A stretch of DNA of 64,000 bases from Lachnospiraceae bacterium (GCA_017412055.1 JAFQOW010000039.1:1-64000), one strand, 5' to 3'; shown: positions 38,727-49,034, counted from the first letter of the stretch. Notes: generated by a model from the letters alone, not told the origin. A program made the numbers and translations.

Positions 38727-38753
38727 CTCTTCACCCTTCTTCCTTAATTACAT

Positions 38754-39815
38754 CTAATCTGCAGGCCAATTTTTCAGCTCATCTTCCAATACCTCTAGTA
38801 ACTTATCCTCTGGTATCTTAGATACGATTTCACCCTTCTTTATAAGTAATCCTTCACCTATTCCACCTGCAATTCCTATGTCTGCTTCTTTAGCTTCGCC
38901 AGGACCATTTACTACACAACCCATTACCGCTACCTTTATATTTAAATGGTCATACTTGCTAACCATAGTTTCCACCTGATTTGCAAGTCCTATTAAATCT
39001 ATTCTAGTTCTTCCACAGGTTGGACATGACACAACTGTTATACCACCCTGTCTAAGACCAAGAGTTTTTAAAATAAGCTTAGCACTCTTTATCTCCTCAA
39101 GTGGGTCACCTGTAAGAGAAACTCTTATAGTATTGCCGATTCCACCGCCGAGGATAATTCCAAGTCCAATAGACGACTTAATATTACCTGAATATAATGT
39201 TCCAGCCTCTGTTATGCCTACATGAAGTGGATAATGTGTCTTAGACGCTATAAGCTCATGAGCCTTAGCACACATCATCACATCAGAAGACTTAATACTG
39301 ATAACCAAGTTATCATATCCTAAGTCCTCTATCATCTTAACCTTATCAAGAGCGCTCTCTACAATACCTTCAGCAGTTACTCTTCCATACTTTTCAAGAA
39401 TATTTTTCTCTAAAGAACCACTGTTTACTCCCACTCTTATAGGGATATTTCGCTCCTTAGCCACATCTACAACAGCCCTTACCTTATCCATATCTCCTAT
39501 ATTTCCAGGATTTATACGAATCTTATCTGCTCCATTTTCCATAGCTGCTATAGCAAGCCTATAATCAAAATGAATATCTGCCACAAGTGGTATAGAAATC
39601 TGCTTCTTTATCTCGGCCAATGCCTTGGCTGCTTCCATAGTAGGTACTGCACATCTTATAATATCACAGCCTGCCTCTGTCAAAGCCTTTATCTGTGCTA
39701 CAGTTGCTTCAACATCCTCTGTCTTTGTATTTGTCATAGACTGAATTAAAATAGGATTATTTCCACCTATTACTCTGTCACCGATACGAATTTCCTTAGT
39801 ATTCTCTCTATACAT
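38754..39815 (-). CDS. ispG: (E)-4-hydroxy-3-methylbut-2-enyl-diphosphate synthase
   Basis: IspG (GcpE) is the [4Fe-4S] enzyme converting MEcPP to HMBPP in the MEP isoprenoid pathway. The 353-residue protein shows VQSMTNT-type [19 protein letters not shown] near the N-terminus, the TIM-barrel, and cluster cysteines in VSCPTCGRT (about 263-271) and [12 protein letters not shown] (about 301-312). It sits between rseP and polC in one run with dxr, another MEP enzyme. Confidence 0.96.
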   Translation of the reverse strand: MYRENTKEIRIGDRVIGGNNPILIQSMTNTKTEDVEATVAQIKALTEAGCDIIRCAVPTMEAAKALAEIKKQISIPLVADIHFDYRLAIAAMENGADKIRINPGNIGDMDKVRAVVDVAKERNIPIRVGVNSGSLEKNILEKYGRVTAEGIVESALDKVKMIEDLGYDNLVISIKSSDVMMCAKAHELIASKTHYPLHVGITEAGTLYSGNIKSSIGLGIILGGGIGNTIRVSLTGDPLEEIKSAKLILKTLGLRQGGITVVSCPTCGRTRIDLIGLANQVETMVSKYDHLNIKVAVMGCVVNGPGEAKEADIGIAGGIGEGLLIKKGEIVSKIPEDKLLEVLEDELKNWPAD

Positions 39816-39888
39816 ACAGTACCTCCATTTATTTCATATTTTTTATGATACCAGATTTTTTCGCTCTTCGAGCTCTCAAAATATTACA

Positions 39889-41193
39889 TTAGAACAAGTT
39901 TATTATATCTTTAAATAAAATATAAAGTGCAAACAGCATAAGTAATAACATTCCTGCCATATTTATATATGCTTCATGCTTTACTGGCTTACCTTTTATA
40001 GCCTCAATTATTAAGAATAACAGTCTGCCACCATCAAGTCCCGGTATCGGTAAAAGATTCATAACACCTAGGTTTGCACTTAACAGTATTGTAAAACTAA
40101 GCATATTTACAACTACATACTCAGTTCCATCCTCTTTACTACTATCATAAACAGTATCAATAGCATCCACGATTCCTACAGGGCCTGAGAAATCATTGAT
40201 GCCAAGCTTTCCTGTAAATAACATTCCAAGGCTCTTAAATACAAGCTTAACCTGATACTTAACCTCTACAAAGCTATACTTAATAACTTCAAGAGCAGAA
40301 CACTTAAGTCTTCCATTAGTATTATATGAAAAACCTGTTTCATATCCCTTTATTCCAAGAACTGGTGTTATATCTGCTTCTAATTTCTCATCTCCACGAT
40401 ATGCAACTATGTGAACACTTTTCTCAGAGAAAGGATTCTTATCTACATAATTTGAAAACTCATTGGCAGTATTAATCTTTGTGCCATCTATCTCTACAAT
40501 ATAATCGCCTGCCTTAAAACCAGCCTTCTGTAAAGGACCATCCTCCGTCACTTCTGAAATAATAGCCTTACCATCATCTGGGGTATATGTCAATCCTATC
40601 ATATATTTTTCCTGATATACAGGTTTAAGTGTTGTTGTATGTTCCTTACCATCTCTCTCATAGGTAATTTCTACACCTTTATCATCGATTCCATCAATAT
40701 ATTGCTCTAAGTAAACTTCTCTACCTACATCTATATTTGTACCATCGTATTCTGTGATAATATCTTCCGGTAAAAGTCCAGCCTCCTCTGCTGGTGAATC
40801 CTTTTGAACACCTGTAATTACCGCTGGATCGTATCCTATAAATCCAATAACTATAAGCGCAAAAACAAACGCTAAAAAGAAATTAAAAAATGGACCTGCA
40901 AATATAACAGCCATTCTAGACCAAACAGATTTACTCTCAAAGGATTTTTCCATATCCATAACAGTATCTTCTTCACCTATTAATTCCTTGCTTAACATCT
41001 GGCAAGCTCCACCTAAAGGTAATAATTTTAAAGAATACTTAGTATCTCCCTTGTCAAAAGAGAAAAGTGTTGGTCCCATTCCTATTGAAAACTCTATTAC
41101 TCTAATACCATTTTTCTTAGCTATAATAAAATGTCCAAACTCATGGATAAATACTAGTAAGCCAAATATTATTACCGCCAAAAATATACTCAT
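39889..41193 (-). CDS. rseP: RIP metalloprotease RseP
   Basis: A site-2 protease of 434 residues with the zinc motif HEFGH (about residues 17-21) in the first membrane helix, PDZ domains (about 110-270) and NLLPIPGLDGGRL (about 375-387) in a later helix. It cleaves transmembrane anti-sigma factors or signal-peptide remnants. The ATG at 41193 overlaps the dxr stop by one base (TAATG), with AAGGAG about 12 nt upstream; an earlier GTG is less likely. The ECF sigma system at 2-5 kb could be a client, which is speculation. Confidence 0.93.
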   Translation of the reverse strand: MSIFLAVIIFGLLVFIHEFGHFIIAKKNGIRVIEFSIGMGPTLFSFDKGDTKYSLKLLPLGGACQMLSKELIGEEDTVMDMEKSFESKSVWSRMAVIFAGPFFNFFLAFVFALIVIGFIGYDPAVITGVQKDSPAEEAGLLPEDIITEYDGTNIDVGREVYLEQYIDGIDDKGVEITYERDGKEHTTTLKPVYQEKYMIGLTYTPDDGKAIISEVTEDGPLQKAGFKAGDYIVEIDGTKINTANEFSNYVDKNPFSEKSVHIVAYRGDEKLEADITPVLGIKGYETGFSYNTNGRLKCSALEVIKYSFVEVKYQVKLVFKSLGMLFTGKLGINDFSGPVGIVDAIDTVYDSSKEDGTEYVVVNMLSFTILLSANLGVMNLLPIPGLDGGRLLFLIIEAIKGKPVKHEAYINMAGMLLLMLFALYILFKDIINLF

Positions 41194-42338
41194 TAATTCC
41201 ACCTACTCCTTATAAATTCATACGTTTCCTTCTCTACATCAAGTATCTGCTCTATGGAAGGATTATCTATATGTTTAATGTTATTCATAGATTCTTTTAT
41301 TATCTCATAAATATCCAAGAATCTTATTTTTTTATCCAAAAACATAGCTACAGCCAATTCATTTGCCGCATTAAAAACAGTAGGTGTTGAACCACCACAT
41401 TTTCCTGCCTCATATGCAAGCTTCAAGCCTTCAAATGTATCTGTATCTGGCTTTTCAAATGTTATTCCTACTAATTTTGAAAAATCCACTCTGTCTCCGT
41501 CTAGATATCTTCTCTCTGGATAATATATAGCATACTGTATAGGAAGTCTCATATCTGGTGTTCCTAACTGCGCCATAATTCCACCATCCTTAAACTGAAC
41601 CATAGAATGAATTAAGCTCTGTGGCTGTACAACTACATCGATATCTTCAAAATCCACGTCAAATAACCACTTAGCTTCTATAACCTCTAGTCCCTTGTTC
41701 ACAAGTGTAGCCGAATCTATGGTTATTTTTCTTCCCATAGCCCAATTAGGATGCTTTAAAGCTGCCTCAACTGTAACATTTTCAAGGTCAGCTCTTGTCT
41801 TGCCTCTAAATGGTCCGCCAGATGCTGTAAGCAATATCTTATCGACATCGGCCTTTCTCTCTCCATTTAAACACTGGAATATAGCACTGTGCTCGCTATC
41901 CACTGGAAGTATATTTACATTATACTCCTTAGCCGCTGGAATTATTATATGTCCTGCTGTGACAAGTGTCTCCTTATTTGCAAGAGCTATATCCTTTCCA
42001 GCCTTAATGGCAGCCATCGTTGGTCTTATACCAATCATACCTACTATTGCAGTCACTACAATATCAGCTTCATCCATAGATGCTGCTTCTATAAGTCCAT
42101 CCATTCCAGATACAACCTTTACATCTAAATCACTGATATTTTCCTTAAGCTTAGCAGCTTTTTCCTCACTATAGACACATGCAAGCTTAGGCATATACTG
42201 TCTAATCTGCTTTTCAAGAAGCTCAATATTGCCATATGCAGCAAGGGAAATTACCTTTAAATCATTATTTTTACTAACTATATCAAGGGTTTGCGTTCCT
42301 ATGGAACCTGTAGACCCTAAAATCGCTAAATTTCTCAT
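41193..42338 (-). CDS. dxr: 1-deoxy-D-xylulose-5-phosphate reductoisomerase
   Basis: Dxr converts DXP to MEP with NADPH, the first committed MEP step. The N-terminal Rossmann motif LGSTGSIGTQTLDIV, the metal-binding LPVDSEHSAIFQ and the KMTIDSATL-like KITIDSATLVNKGLEVIEA are visible. Length 381 with the start at 42338, which gives the usual MRNLAILGSTG; an upstream GTG would add four residues. It is followed by rseP with a 1-nt overlap and starts 16 nt after cdsA. Confidence 0.96.
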   Translation of the reverse strand: MRNLAILGSTGSIGTQTLDIVSKNNDLKVISLAAYGNIELLEKQIRQYMPKLACVYSEEKAAKLKENISDLDVKVVSGMDGLIEAASMDEADIVVTAIVGMIGIRPTMAAIKAGKDIALANKETLVTAGHIIIPAAKEYNVNILPVDSEHSAIFQCLNGERKADVDKILLTASGGPFRGKTRADLENVTVEAALKHPNWAMGRKITIDSATLVNKGLEVIEAKWLFDVDFEDIDVVVQPQSLIHSMVQFKDGGIMAQLGTPDMRLPIQYAIYYPERRYLDGDRVDFSKLVGITFEKPDTDTFEGLKLAYEAGKCGGSTPTVFNAANELAVAMFLDKKIRFLDIYEIIKESMNNIKHIDNPSIEQILDVEKETYEFIRSRWN

Positions 42339-42353
42339 ACAATCTACCACTTT

Positions 42354-43181
42354 CTATATTAGAAAATAAATTAAATAATATATAATAGGTGCTGTAAAGA
42401 TAACACTATCGAATCTATCAAGCACTCCACCGTGTCCTGGTATAAGCTTACCGTAATCCTTTATCTCATAATTTCTCTTAATAGCAGATGCAACTAAATC
42501 ACCTACCATAGAAATAAGTCCTGCACACGCACAAAGGATAGCAAAATATAAAGGTGCATTTGAAACAGCATCTAAATGAGAGCCTACGGCTGCACCGTAA
42601 ATTGCTCCGATTAAAGCTGCACCTATAACACCGCCGAATGCGCCCTCGATTGACTTCTTTGGACTTAAAATAGGTGCCATCTTATGCTTACCCATTGTCA
42701 CACCTGCAAGATATGCACATGTATCACAGCCCCATGAAGAAATCATAATAAGCCATATTGTAAATGCTCCATCATTTGTCATTCTGATAAAATACAAGAA
42801 TGACATAAGAACAGCCACATAGATTACGCCAAAAAATGCCATCATAACCTGCTCTGTCTTATACTTAGGAAAAGTAAATACATATAATGCTGTTATAGCG
42901 ATAAGTAGCGCTATAATGAACATTCCCATAAATTCAGTTCCCTTCCATAAAACCAAACCATAATATGCAAGCACTGCCACATAACCTAATATACCTAATG
43001 GTGTTTTCTCAATACCTACCGTTTTGTAAATTTCAGATACTCCAATAAGGGACAATACAAGTGTAAGTCCAAATATTACATATCCACCTAATATAAATGT
43101 AACTAGCAATATCGCAATTAAAACGATTCCACTTAATGTTCTTGTTAAAAATGATTTGTTAAATAAATTGCTAATAGCCAT
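42354..43181 (-). CDS. cdsA: phosphatidate cytidylyltransferase
   Basis: CdsA makes CDP-diacylglycerol for phospholipids. The 275 residues form about eight membrane helices and end in the signature SAIKRNYEIKDYGKLIPGHG followed by GVLDRFDS. The order uppS-cdsA-dxr-rseP is conserved in Firmicutes. Confidence 0.95.
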   Translation of the reverse strand: MAISNLFNKSFLTRTLSGIVLIAILLVTFILGGYVIFGLTLVLSLIGVSEIYKTVGIEKTPLGILGYVAVLAYYGLVLWKGTEFMGMFIIALLIAITALYVFTFPKYKTEQVMMAFFGVIYVAVLMSFLYFIRMTNDGAFTIWLIMISSWGCDTCAYLAGVTMGKHKMAPILSPKKSIEGAFGGVIGAALIGAIYGAAVGSHLDAVSNAPLYFAILCACAGLISMVGDLVASAIKRNYEIKDYGKLIPGHGGVLDRFDSVIFTAPIIYYLIYFLI

Positions 43182-43191
43182 AATTTCCTCC

Positions 43192-43929
43192 TTATGTGTC
43201 TATCTTACCAAATCTTCTGTCCCTTTTATTGTATGCAAATACTGCATCTTCTAAATCTTTTTTTGAAAAATCTGGCCAAAGCACATCTGTAAAATAAAAC
43301 TCTGTATATGCCAGCTGCCATAAAAGGTAATTTGATAATCTTTGCTCTCCACTTGTTCTGATAAGTAAATCCGGGTCTGGAATTCCTACTGTATCTAAAT
43401 AATTTCCAAATGCTTCTTCGGAGATTTCATCCTCTGAAACATTGCCATTCTTAATATCTACTGCCATTTTTTTCATAGCTCTAACCATTTCGTCTCTACT
43501 GCCATAATTAATAGCTATTGTAAAATTAAGACCTGTATTATTCTTTGTCATCTCTTCAAGCTCAGCTATCTTTTCTCTTATCTCATCAGTTAAGCCTGTC
43601 TTATCTCCAATAACACGCACACGCATATCATTGGAATTTGAACGTTCTATGCAATCCTTAAGATAATTCTTAAGAAGCTTCATAAGTGCATTTACCTCAT
43701 CCTCCGGACGCTTCCAGTTCTCTGTAGAAAAGGCATATACTGTAAGATAGTGAATACCCATATTCCAAGCATCCTCACAAATCTTTTCCACAGTCTTTGC
43801 ACCCTGCATATGACCATAATTTCTAGGCATAAGTCTTTTCTTTGCCCATCTTCCGTTACCATCTAATATAATCGCAACATGGTTTGGTATCTTCATTTGA
43901 GATATATCAATATCAGATTTTTTCGCCAT
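43192..43929 (-). CDS. uppS: isoprenyl transferase (undecaprenyl diphosphate synthase)
   Basis: UppS condenses IPP units into the C55 lipid carrier for cell wall. The 245-residue protein has the conserved HVAIILDGNGRWAKKR (substrate-binding Asp in DGNGRW), VYAFSTENWKRP and RTSGEQRLSNYLLWQ. The start at 43929 is preceded by GGGAGG; nine further upstream residues are excluded. It is the first gene after a terminator and an inverted repeat, so likely heads the uppS-cdsA-dxr-rseP-ispG-polC run. Confidence 0.96.
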   Translation of the reverse strand: MAKKSDIDISQMKIPNHVAIILDGNGRWAKKRLMPRNYGHMQGAKTVEKICEDAWNMGIHYLTVYAFSTENWKRPEDEVNALMKLLKNYLKDCIERSNSNDMRVRVIGDKTGLTDEIREKIAELEEMTKNNTGLNFTIAINYGSRDEMVRAMKKMAVDIKNGNVSEDEISEEAFGNYLDTVGIPDPDLLIRTSGEQRLSNYLLWQLAYTEFYFTDVLWPDFSKKDLEDAVFAYNKRDRRFGKIDT

Positions 43930-43958
43930 ATTTTCCTCCCGATTGTTATAGCACATTA

Positions 43959-43985
43959 AATCACAATCGCAATGCGATTATGATT
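43959..43985. promoter_or_regulatory. near-perfect inverted repeat before the uppS operon
   Basis: AATCACAATCGCA and TGCGATTATGATT, 13-nt arms with one mismatch around a single central base, lie about 30-55 nt before uppS and just after the frr terminator. The compact symmetry suggests a protein-binding operator rather than an RNA hairpin; no known box was recognised. Confidence 0.45.
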
Positions 43986-43990
43986 ACAGT

Positions 43991-44018
43991 AAAAAGGGGA
44001 ACTTAAATTCCCCTTTTT
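43991..44018 (-). terminator. intrinsic terminator after frr
   Basis: AAAAAGGGGAA pairs with TTCCCCTTTTT across six nt. It separates pyrH-frr from the uppS operon. Confidence 0.8.
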
Positions 44019-44022
44019 ATAA

Positions 44023-44577
44023 CTATACTGTCATTATTTCCTTTGACTTGCTTTCCATTGTATCATCAATTTCAGCTACATACTTATCTGTAAGCTTCTG
44101 GATTTCAGCCTCTAACTGCTTTGCCTCATCATCTGAAATCTCATTTGCCTTGTTCTGCTTCTTAAATGCATCATTGGCATCTCTTCTAATGTTACGAACT
44201 GCAACCTTAGCGTTTTCAGCCTTCTTCTTAATATCCTTAACAAGCTCTTTTCTTCTATCCTCAGTAAGCTCAGGGAATGTGATACGAACAACCTTACCAT
44301 CATTGTTAGGAACAAGTCCTAAATCTGAATTTAAAATTGCCTTCTCAATTTCCTTGATAAGGCTTGCCTCCCAAGGCTGAATCTGAAGCATTCTAGCTTC
44401 TGGAACTGAGATATTAGCTACCTGCTGAAATGGTGTAGGTGTTCCATAATAATCTACCTTTAACTTATCTAAAATATGTGGGTTAGCACGACCTGCTCTG
44501 ATAGAAGCGTACTCTGAAACAAGTGCCTCCACTGACTTAGACATTTTCTCTTCAAACTGGTTTAATCTTTCATCCAT
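44023..44577 (-). CDS. frr: ribosome recycling factor
   Basis: RRF splits post-termination ribosomes together with EF-G. The 184 residues show the three-helix coiled-coil family pattern, with SIRAGRANPHILDKLKVDYYGT near the N-terminus and KVAVRNIRRDANDAFKK. The start at 44577 has GGAGG at 44586-44590 with 8-nt spacing; five upstream residues are excluded. It lies 22 nt after pyrH. Confidence 0.96.
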   Translation of the reverse strand: MDERLNQFEEKMSKSVEALVSEYASIRAGRANPHILDKLKVDYYGTPTPFQQVANISVPEARMLQIQPWEASLIKEIEKAILNSDLGLVPNNDGKVVRITFPELTEDRRKELVKDIKKKAENAKVAVRNIRRDANDAFKKQNKANEISDDEAKQLEAEIQKLTDKYVAEIDDTMESKSKEIMTV

Positions 44578-44598
44578 TTTATATTCCTCCAAAATTTA

Positions 44599-45306
44599 TT
44601 ATTCTACTGTAATGATTGTACCTGTAACATTACCTGTTACATTATTTATAATGCTATTTTCTTCATTTAATCCAAAGATAAGCATTGGCATCTTATTTTC
44701 CATACAAAGGACAGATGCCGCTAAATCTATAACGCCAAGCTTCTTATCTACTACCTCTGAGATAGCAATCTTTTCAAACTTCTTAGCATTAGGATTCTTA
44801 TTTGGATCTGAATCATATACACCATCAATTGATTTTGCTGATAATATAATATCTGCTTCAATCTCAATAGCCCTAAGCACAGTACCCATATCTGTTGAGA
44901 AATATGGATGACCAATTCCACCTGCGAAAAATACTACCATACCTTTCTCAAAATATTTATTTGCTCTATCCTTAGAGAAAAGCTTTGTAAATGAACCGCA
45001 CTCAAATGGTGTTAACACCTGTGTCATCATACCTTCTGTTCTAAAGATTTCAGAAACATATATACAGTTCATAACTGTAGCTAACATACCAATAGAATCT
45101 GCTTTTGTTCTATCAATTTTCTCGCTAGTTCTACCTCTCCAGAAATTACCGCCACCGATAACTATACCTACCTGGATACCTTTATCCACAAGAACCTTAA
45201 TCTGCTTTGCCACGCCTACACATGTAGCCTCATCAAAGCCCATTTTCTTGTCACCAGCTAAAGCTTCACCGCTAAGCTTAATAAGTACTCTCTTATACTC
45301 ACTCAT
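44599..45306 (-). CDS. pyrH: UMP kinase
   Basis: PyrH phosphorylates UMP to UDP. The 235-residue amino-acid-kinase-fold protein has KLSGEALAG, IVIGGGNFWRGR, and the C-terminal uridine site. It precedes frr as in most bacteria; the usual upstream rpsB-tsf are not present here, a bactofilin gene taking that place. Confidence 0.96.
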   Translation of the reverse strand: MSEYKRVLIKLSGEALAGDKKMGFDEATCVGVAKQIKVLVDKGIQVGIVIGGGNFWRGRTSEKIDRTKADSIGMLATVMNCIYVSEIFRTEGMMTQVLTPFECGSFTKLFSKDRANKYFEKGMVVFFAGGIGHPYFSTDMGTVLRAIEIEADIILSAKSIDGVYDSDPNKNPNAKKFEKIAISEVVDKKLGVIDLAASVLCMENKMPMLIFGLNEENSIINNVTGNVTGTIITVE

Positions 45307-45323
45307 AGTTGCTTCCTTCCTTA

Positions 45324-46148
45324 TTAGTTAATTGAAAATGTATCTTCAAATAATGACTTGTAATCAATATCCGCATAACACTGTGAACAGAAACCTTCGA
45401 TAGCTGCACCATTATTAATCTGAACTGAACGAGACTTAATATTACCCTGAATTACAGCTGTGCCATCTACGATAACAGGTCCCTTAACATCGATGTCACC
45501 CTTTATAGCACCACCGATAACTGCTGATGTAGCATATACATTACCTACGATAACCGAACCATTTCCAACCTTAATTGTGCCATCACTATGTACATCACCC
45601 TCAATCTTTGCATTATTCGCAAAAATCTCTCTAGCAGTTGATGTACCTTCTATGCGTCCAGTAACCATAAGCTTACCCTTACATGTGATGTCGCCCTTAA
45701 TCTTTCCGTATACATTGATAGAACCATCAGATTCAATATTACCGATAACACTTGTTCCCTTTGTAATCTCAGCAATTTCATCACTAGGAAGATCAGCTTC
45801 TTTTTCTTCCTTAACTTCCTTCACCTCTACAACTGGCTCTTCTTCTACAGTTGTATCGATGATTTCTTCTTCCATAACACTTTCTTCTACTTCATCAAGC
45901 ATAGCATCAAGCTCGTCTACATCAATTGTGAACTCTTCTTCATCAATTGTATTAATCATATCATCAGCAGCTGACTCGTCAACAGCTACAGCTTCCTCTA
46001 CTACTTCCTCTGTAGCCTTCTTAACTTCCTTCTCTGACACTTTCTCTTCTACGACAGCTTCTGCCTCTTCCTTTTCTACTGCCTTCTCTTCAACAAGCTC
46101 ATTAACTGCCTGTGACAAATCTTCCTTAAACTCTTTTAAAAAACTCAT
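45324..46148 (-). CDS. bactofilin-type polymer-forming protein with acidic N-terminus
   Basis: A 274-residue protein. Residues 1-125 are extremely acidic and low complexity (many EE/EV/VEE runs). From about 130 to 255 lies the bactofilin beta-helix: repeated Gly/Ile rungs such as GSINVYGKIKGDITCKGKLM and GDIDVKGPVIVDGTAVIQGN. Bactofilins polymerise without nucleotide at the membrane and can guide cell-wall enzymes. The C-terminus has a Cys pair (GFCSQCYAD). It lies next to a polysaccharide deacetylase gene, a common partnership with wall-modifying enzymes, and upstream of pyrH-frr. Confidence 0.85.
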   Translation of the reverse strand: MSFLKEFKEDLSQAVNELVEEKAVEKEEAEAVVEEKVSEKEVKKATEEVVEEAVAVDESAADDMINTIDEEEFTIDVDELDAMLDEVEESVMEEEIIDTTVEEEPVVEVKEVKEEKEADLPSDEIAEITKGTSVIGNIESDGSINVYGKIKGDITCKGKLMVTGRIEGTSTAREIFANNAKIEGDVHSDGTIKVGNGSVIVGNVYATSAVIGGAIKGDIDVKGPVIVDGTAVIQGNIKSRSVQINNGAAIEGFCSQCYADIDYKSLFEDTFSIN

Positions 46149-46162
46149 TTTGTACCTCCAAA

Positions 46163-47158
46163 TTATTGTAATTTACGATGTTGCACCAAAGTGGAGCGTT
46201 CATCAATTGCTCTTATCTCATAACCTCGCGCCTGCAATGCTTCAATAAGCGCTGGCAATGCTTCTACTGTTGATTCCTTCGGTCTAAGATCGTGCATAAG
46301 TATTACAAGATTCTTATAACCTGCATCGGCCTGAACCATACAATTGGCAACTATCTCTTCAGCTGTAATCTTCTTGCCTGTTGCGTCGCCACTTGAACAA
46401 TTCCAATCCCAATATGAATATCCATTATCATTAAGCCACTGTATATAAGGCTTAATATCGTCAGCTATTGTATTGGAGCTTCCGCCTGGAAATCTAAATA
46501 GGGTTGTATCCTTGCCTGTAACTTCTAATATATATTTTCTAAGCGAAACTATCTCTTCTTCAAATTTATCTAGTCCGCCATATACATTATCATAATCATG
46601 TGAAAATGTATGAATTCCTATTGCATGACCTCTATCAACAATGGCTTTATACCTTTCTTCCATAACCGACCCTGTATGTCCATTTACAAAAAATGTAGCC
46701 TTGACACCATAATTATCCAAGATATCAAGTATACTCATAGTGTTTGCACTAGGTCCATCATCAAATGTCAGATATGCATACTTTCCATCTGGCAATGGCT
46801 CCGTACTAGGTGTTTCTGTAGTTTGTTCTTCCGTAGTCTGTTCCTCTGTAGTCTGCTCCTCGCTAGATTGCTCCTGAGATTCTTGACTCTCACTTCCCGT
46901 CTGACTATCTGTGTAACCTTCTTCTACATTCCCAGTGGTTTCACCTATATATTCCGTAGTGTTTTCCACTTTATCCCTATTATCAAGGATATTGTCCACC
47001 TTATCCTGCAAAATAAAAAGTTTAACAACTAAAACAATGCAAAGAATAGTCGGTATAGCTATCAATGTAATAACCAGTGCCATTATAAGCTTCTTAAGCT
47101 TAGCCACGCGTTTTTTTCGGTCATCTGAAAAATCCAGCTTTTTTCCTTCCTCGTACAT
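46163..47158 (-). CDS. membrane-anchored polysaccharide deacetylase
   Basis: A 331-residue protein: basic cytosolic start, one helix (about 24-50), a Glu/Thr/Ser-rich extracellular stalk with three EEQTT repeats (about 100-114), then a NodB-homology domain from about 125. Catalytic motif 1 is TFDDGP (131-136), motif 2 HTFSH (183-187), and later motifs RFPGGS and LMHDLR. Likely deacetylates peptidoglycan or another wall glycan. The start at 47158 follows GAAGGGA; an earlier in-frame start lacks a site. It ends 14 nt before the bactofilin gene. Confidence 0.88.
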   Translation of the reverse strand: MYEEGKKLDFSDDRKKRVAKLKKLIMALVITLIAIPTILCIVLVVKLFILQDKVDNILDNRDKVENTTEYIGETTGNVEEGYTDSQTGSESQESQEQSSEEQTTEEQTTEEQTTETPSTEPLPDGKYAYLTFDDGPSANTMSILDILDNYGVKATFFVNGHTGSVMEERYKAIVDRGHAIGIHTFSHDYDNVYGGLDKFEEEIVSLRKYILEVTGKDTTLFRFPGGSSNTIADDIKPYIQWLNDNGYSYWDWNCSSGDATGKKITAEEIVANCMVQADAGYKNLVILMHDLRPKESTVEALPALIEALQARGYEIRAIDERSTLVQHRKLQ

Positions 47159-47223
47159 ATTTATCCCTTCTATATAATGTATTAAACATTTCAAAATGAT
47201 TAATAGCCCTTTTCGAACATTAT

Positions 47224-47251
47224 ATCACGAAACTTGCAATAGTAAAACAAC
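47224..47251 (-). promoter_or_regulatory. putative promoter of the deacetylase-bactofilin genes
   Basis: On the minus strand a TTTACT-like -35 and a TATAAT -10 (rc near 47220-47225) are about 16 nt apart, between queF and the deacetylase start. Exact edges are approximate. Confidence 0.45.
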
Positions 47252-47255
47252 TATT

Positions 47256-47747
47256 TTATCTATTATCTATCTTTTCTGGATACATATCGTGATTAGCCAT
47301 TCTATCAAAGGCTACCTGCTCCCAGCGTGTGCCTGTTTTTCCGTAATTACAGTATGGGTCAATAGAAATTCCACCTCTTGGAGTAAATTTCCCCCAAACT
47401 TCTATATATTTAGGGTCCATAAGCTTAATTAAATCCTTCATAATCGTATTTATACAATTCTCATGAAAATCACCATGATTTCTATAGCTAAATAAATATA
47501 ACTTTAATGATTTGCTCTCCACCATCTTAATATTTGGGACATAAGATATGGTAATTGTAGCAAAATCAGGTTGTCCTGTTATAGGACATAGACTTGTAAA
47601 TTCTGGACAATTAAATTTTACAAAATAATCATTATCTGGATGTCTGTTATCAAAGGTTTCTAAAACCTCTGGCGCATAGTCATCCGGATACTTTGTTTTG
47701 TTACCTAAAAGTGATAATCCTTCAATCTTTTCCTTATTCTCTGACAT
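47256..47747 (-). CDS. queF: NADPH-dependent 7-cyano-7-deazaguanine reductase
   Basis: QueF reduces preQ0 to preQ1, the last step before base insertion into tRNA. The 163-residue, short unimodular form has the catalytic Cys in [16 protein letters not shown] and the QueF motif [20 protein letters not shown]. It is the last gene of the que operon, 15 nt after queC. Confidence 0.95.
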   Translation of the reverse strand: MSENKEKIEGLSLLGNKTKYPDDYAPEVLETFDNRHPDNDYFVKFNCPEFTSLCPITGQPDFATITISYVPNIKMVESKSLKLYLFSYRNHGDFHENCINTIMKDLIKLMDPKYIEVWGKFTPRGGISIDPYCNYGKTGTRWEQVAFDRMANHDMYPEKIDNR

Positions 47748-47762
47748 ATTATTTCTTCCTTC

Positions 47763-48443
47763 CTATTTTAACAACGGATCAACTACACCATTTAACTCAA
47801 ATGCCTTTTCTCTATCAATACATGTTCCACATTTGCCACATGGCTTATCCTTGCCTTCATAACAGCTCCATGTCAAGTGATAAGGTACATTTATCTTAAG
47901 TCCTTCCTTTACAATATCCTTTTTATTTAATTGTACAAAAGGTGCCTCAACCTTAACACTTTTTCCACTTCCAACATATATAGCTTCACTTATAGCTTTA
48001 TTAAACTCTACCGAACAATCAGGATATGCACTTCCTGCCGCATCGTCACTATGTGCGCCGTAATATATAACTGAGCAATCCTTAGCTATAGCTACACTCG
48101 CCGCTGTAGATAAAAATAAACCATTTCTAAAAGGTACGTATGTGGATACTGGTTCTCCATCTGTCTCCTTTATCTGATTGGCATAAGTGTCATGGGGAAT
48201 GTCCTTATCAGAATGCTCTAATAGTGAACAATCGCTATATTTGAATATATCTGCTAAATTAATATAAATATATTCTACATCATAATATTTAGCCACTTCC
48301 TTAGAAGCTTCAATCTCTTTGCTATGCTTTTGACCATATGATACTGACATAGCCACCACATTTTCTTTACCATATTTTTCCACAGCCATGCCTAGACATG
48401 TTGTAGAATCAATTCCTCCACTAGTTAGAACTAATACTCTCAT
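47763..48443 (-). CDS. queC: 7-cyano-7-deazaguanine synthase
   Basis: QueC converts CDG to preQ0 using ATP and ammonia. The PP-loop motif [10 protein letters not shown] is at the N-terminus and the zinc cysteines are in [19 protein letters not shown] near the C-terminus. Length is 226 with start at 48443; a GTG two codons upstream is also possible. The start lies inside the end of folE (about 23-nt overlap), suggesting translational coupling. Confidence 0.95.
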   Translation of the reverse strand: MRVLVLTSGGIDSTTCLGMAVEKYGKENVVAMSVSYGQKHSKEIEASKEVAKYYDVEYIYINLADIFKYSDCSLLEHSDKDIPHDTYANQIKETDGEPVSTYVPFRNGLFLSTAASVAIAKDCSVIYYGAHSDDAAGSAYPDCSVEFNKAISEAIYVGSGKSVKVEAPFVQLNKKDIVKEGLKINVPYHLTWSCYEGKDKPCGKCGTCIDREKAFELNGVVDPLLK

Positions 48444-49026
48444 ATTCACCTCTATATATACTGCTAAGTAATGTCTGCTCTGACTTAAATATTCCTCTAA
48501 GAGTAGTTGTATATGTCTTAGACGCTGGCTTCTTTATGCCTCTTGCTGTCATACAGCTATGACTTCCTTCTATCAAGACAGCTACATCCTCAGAGCCCGT
48601 AATCTTTTGCATAACCTCTGCTATGTCCGAACCGATACGCTCCTGTAACTGAAGACGCTTAGAAACCATATCAGCAATTCTTGCAATTTTACTTAATCCA
48701 ATAACTCTTCCCGCCGGAATATATGCAACTGTTACCTTCATATCATACATTAAAGCAAGATGGTGTTCACAGTAGCTAAATATATCAATATCCTTAACAA
48801 CCACCATGTCCTTGCTATCTGTTTCATATTCCACATCATCTTCAAAGGTTTTATCAAACATCACTGCCAAATCATCATTGGTGTAATTCATTCCTTCAAA
48901 AACCTCTTCGTACATTCTGGCAACTCTGTCAGGTGTGTCCTTTAAGCCTTCGCGCTCTGGATTATCTCCCAGAGCTTTAATAATCTCTCTCATATGAAAC
49001 TTTATCGCTTCTTTATCAATAGCCAT
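48421..49026 (-). CDS. folE: GTP cyclohydrolase I
   Basis: FolE opens GTP to 7,8-dihydroneopterin triphosphate, the entry point of queuosine (and folate) synthesis. The 201-residue enzyme has the zinc residues in [10 protein letters not shown] and [10 protein letters not shown] and the motif [18 protein letters not shown]. Its place between queE and queC indicates that it feeds the queuosine pathway here. Confidence 0.96.
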   Translation of the reverse strand: MAIDKEAIKFHMREIIKALGDNPEREGLKDTPDRVARMYEEVFEGMNYTNDDLAVMFDKTFEDDVEYETDSKDMVVVKDIDIFSYCEHHLALMYDMKVTVAYIPAGRVIGLSKIARIADMVSKRLQLQERIGSDIAEVMQKITGSEDVAVLIEGSHSCMTARGIKKPASKTYTTTLRGIFKSEQTLLSSIYRGEYESISSN

Positions 49027-49034
49027 ATATCCTC

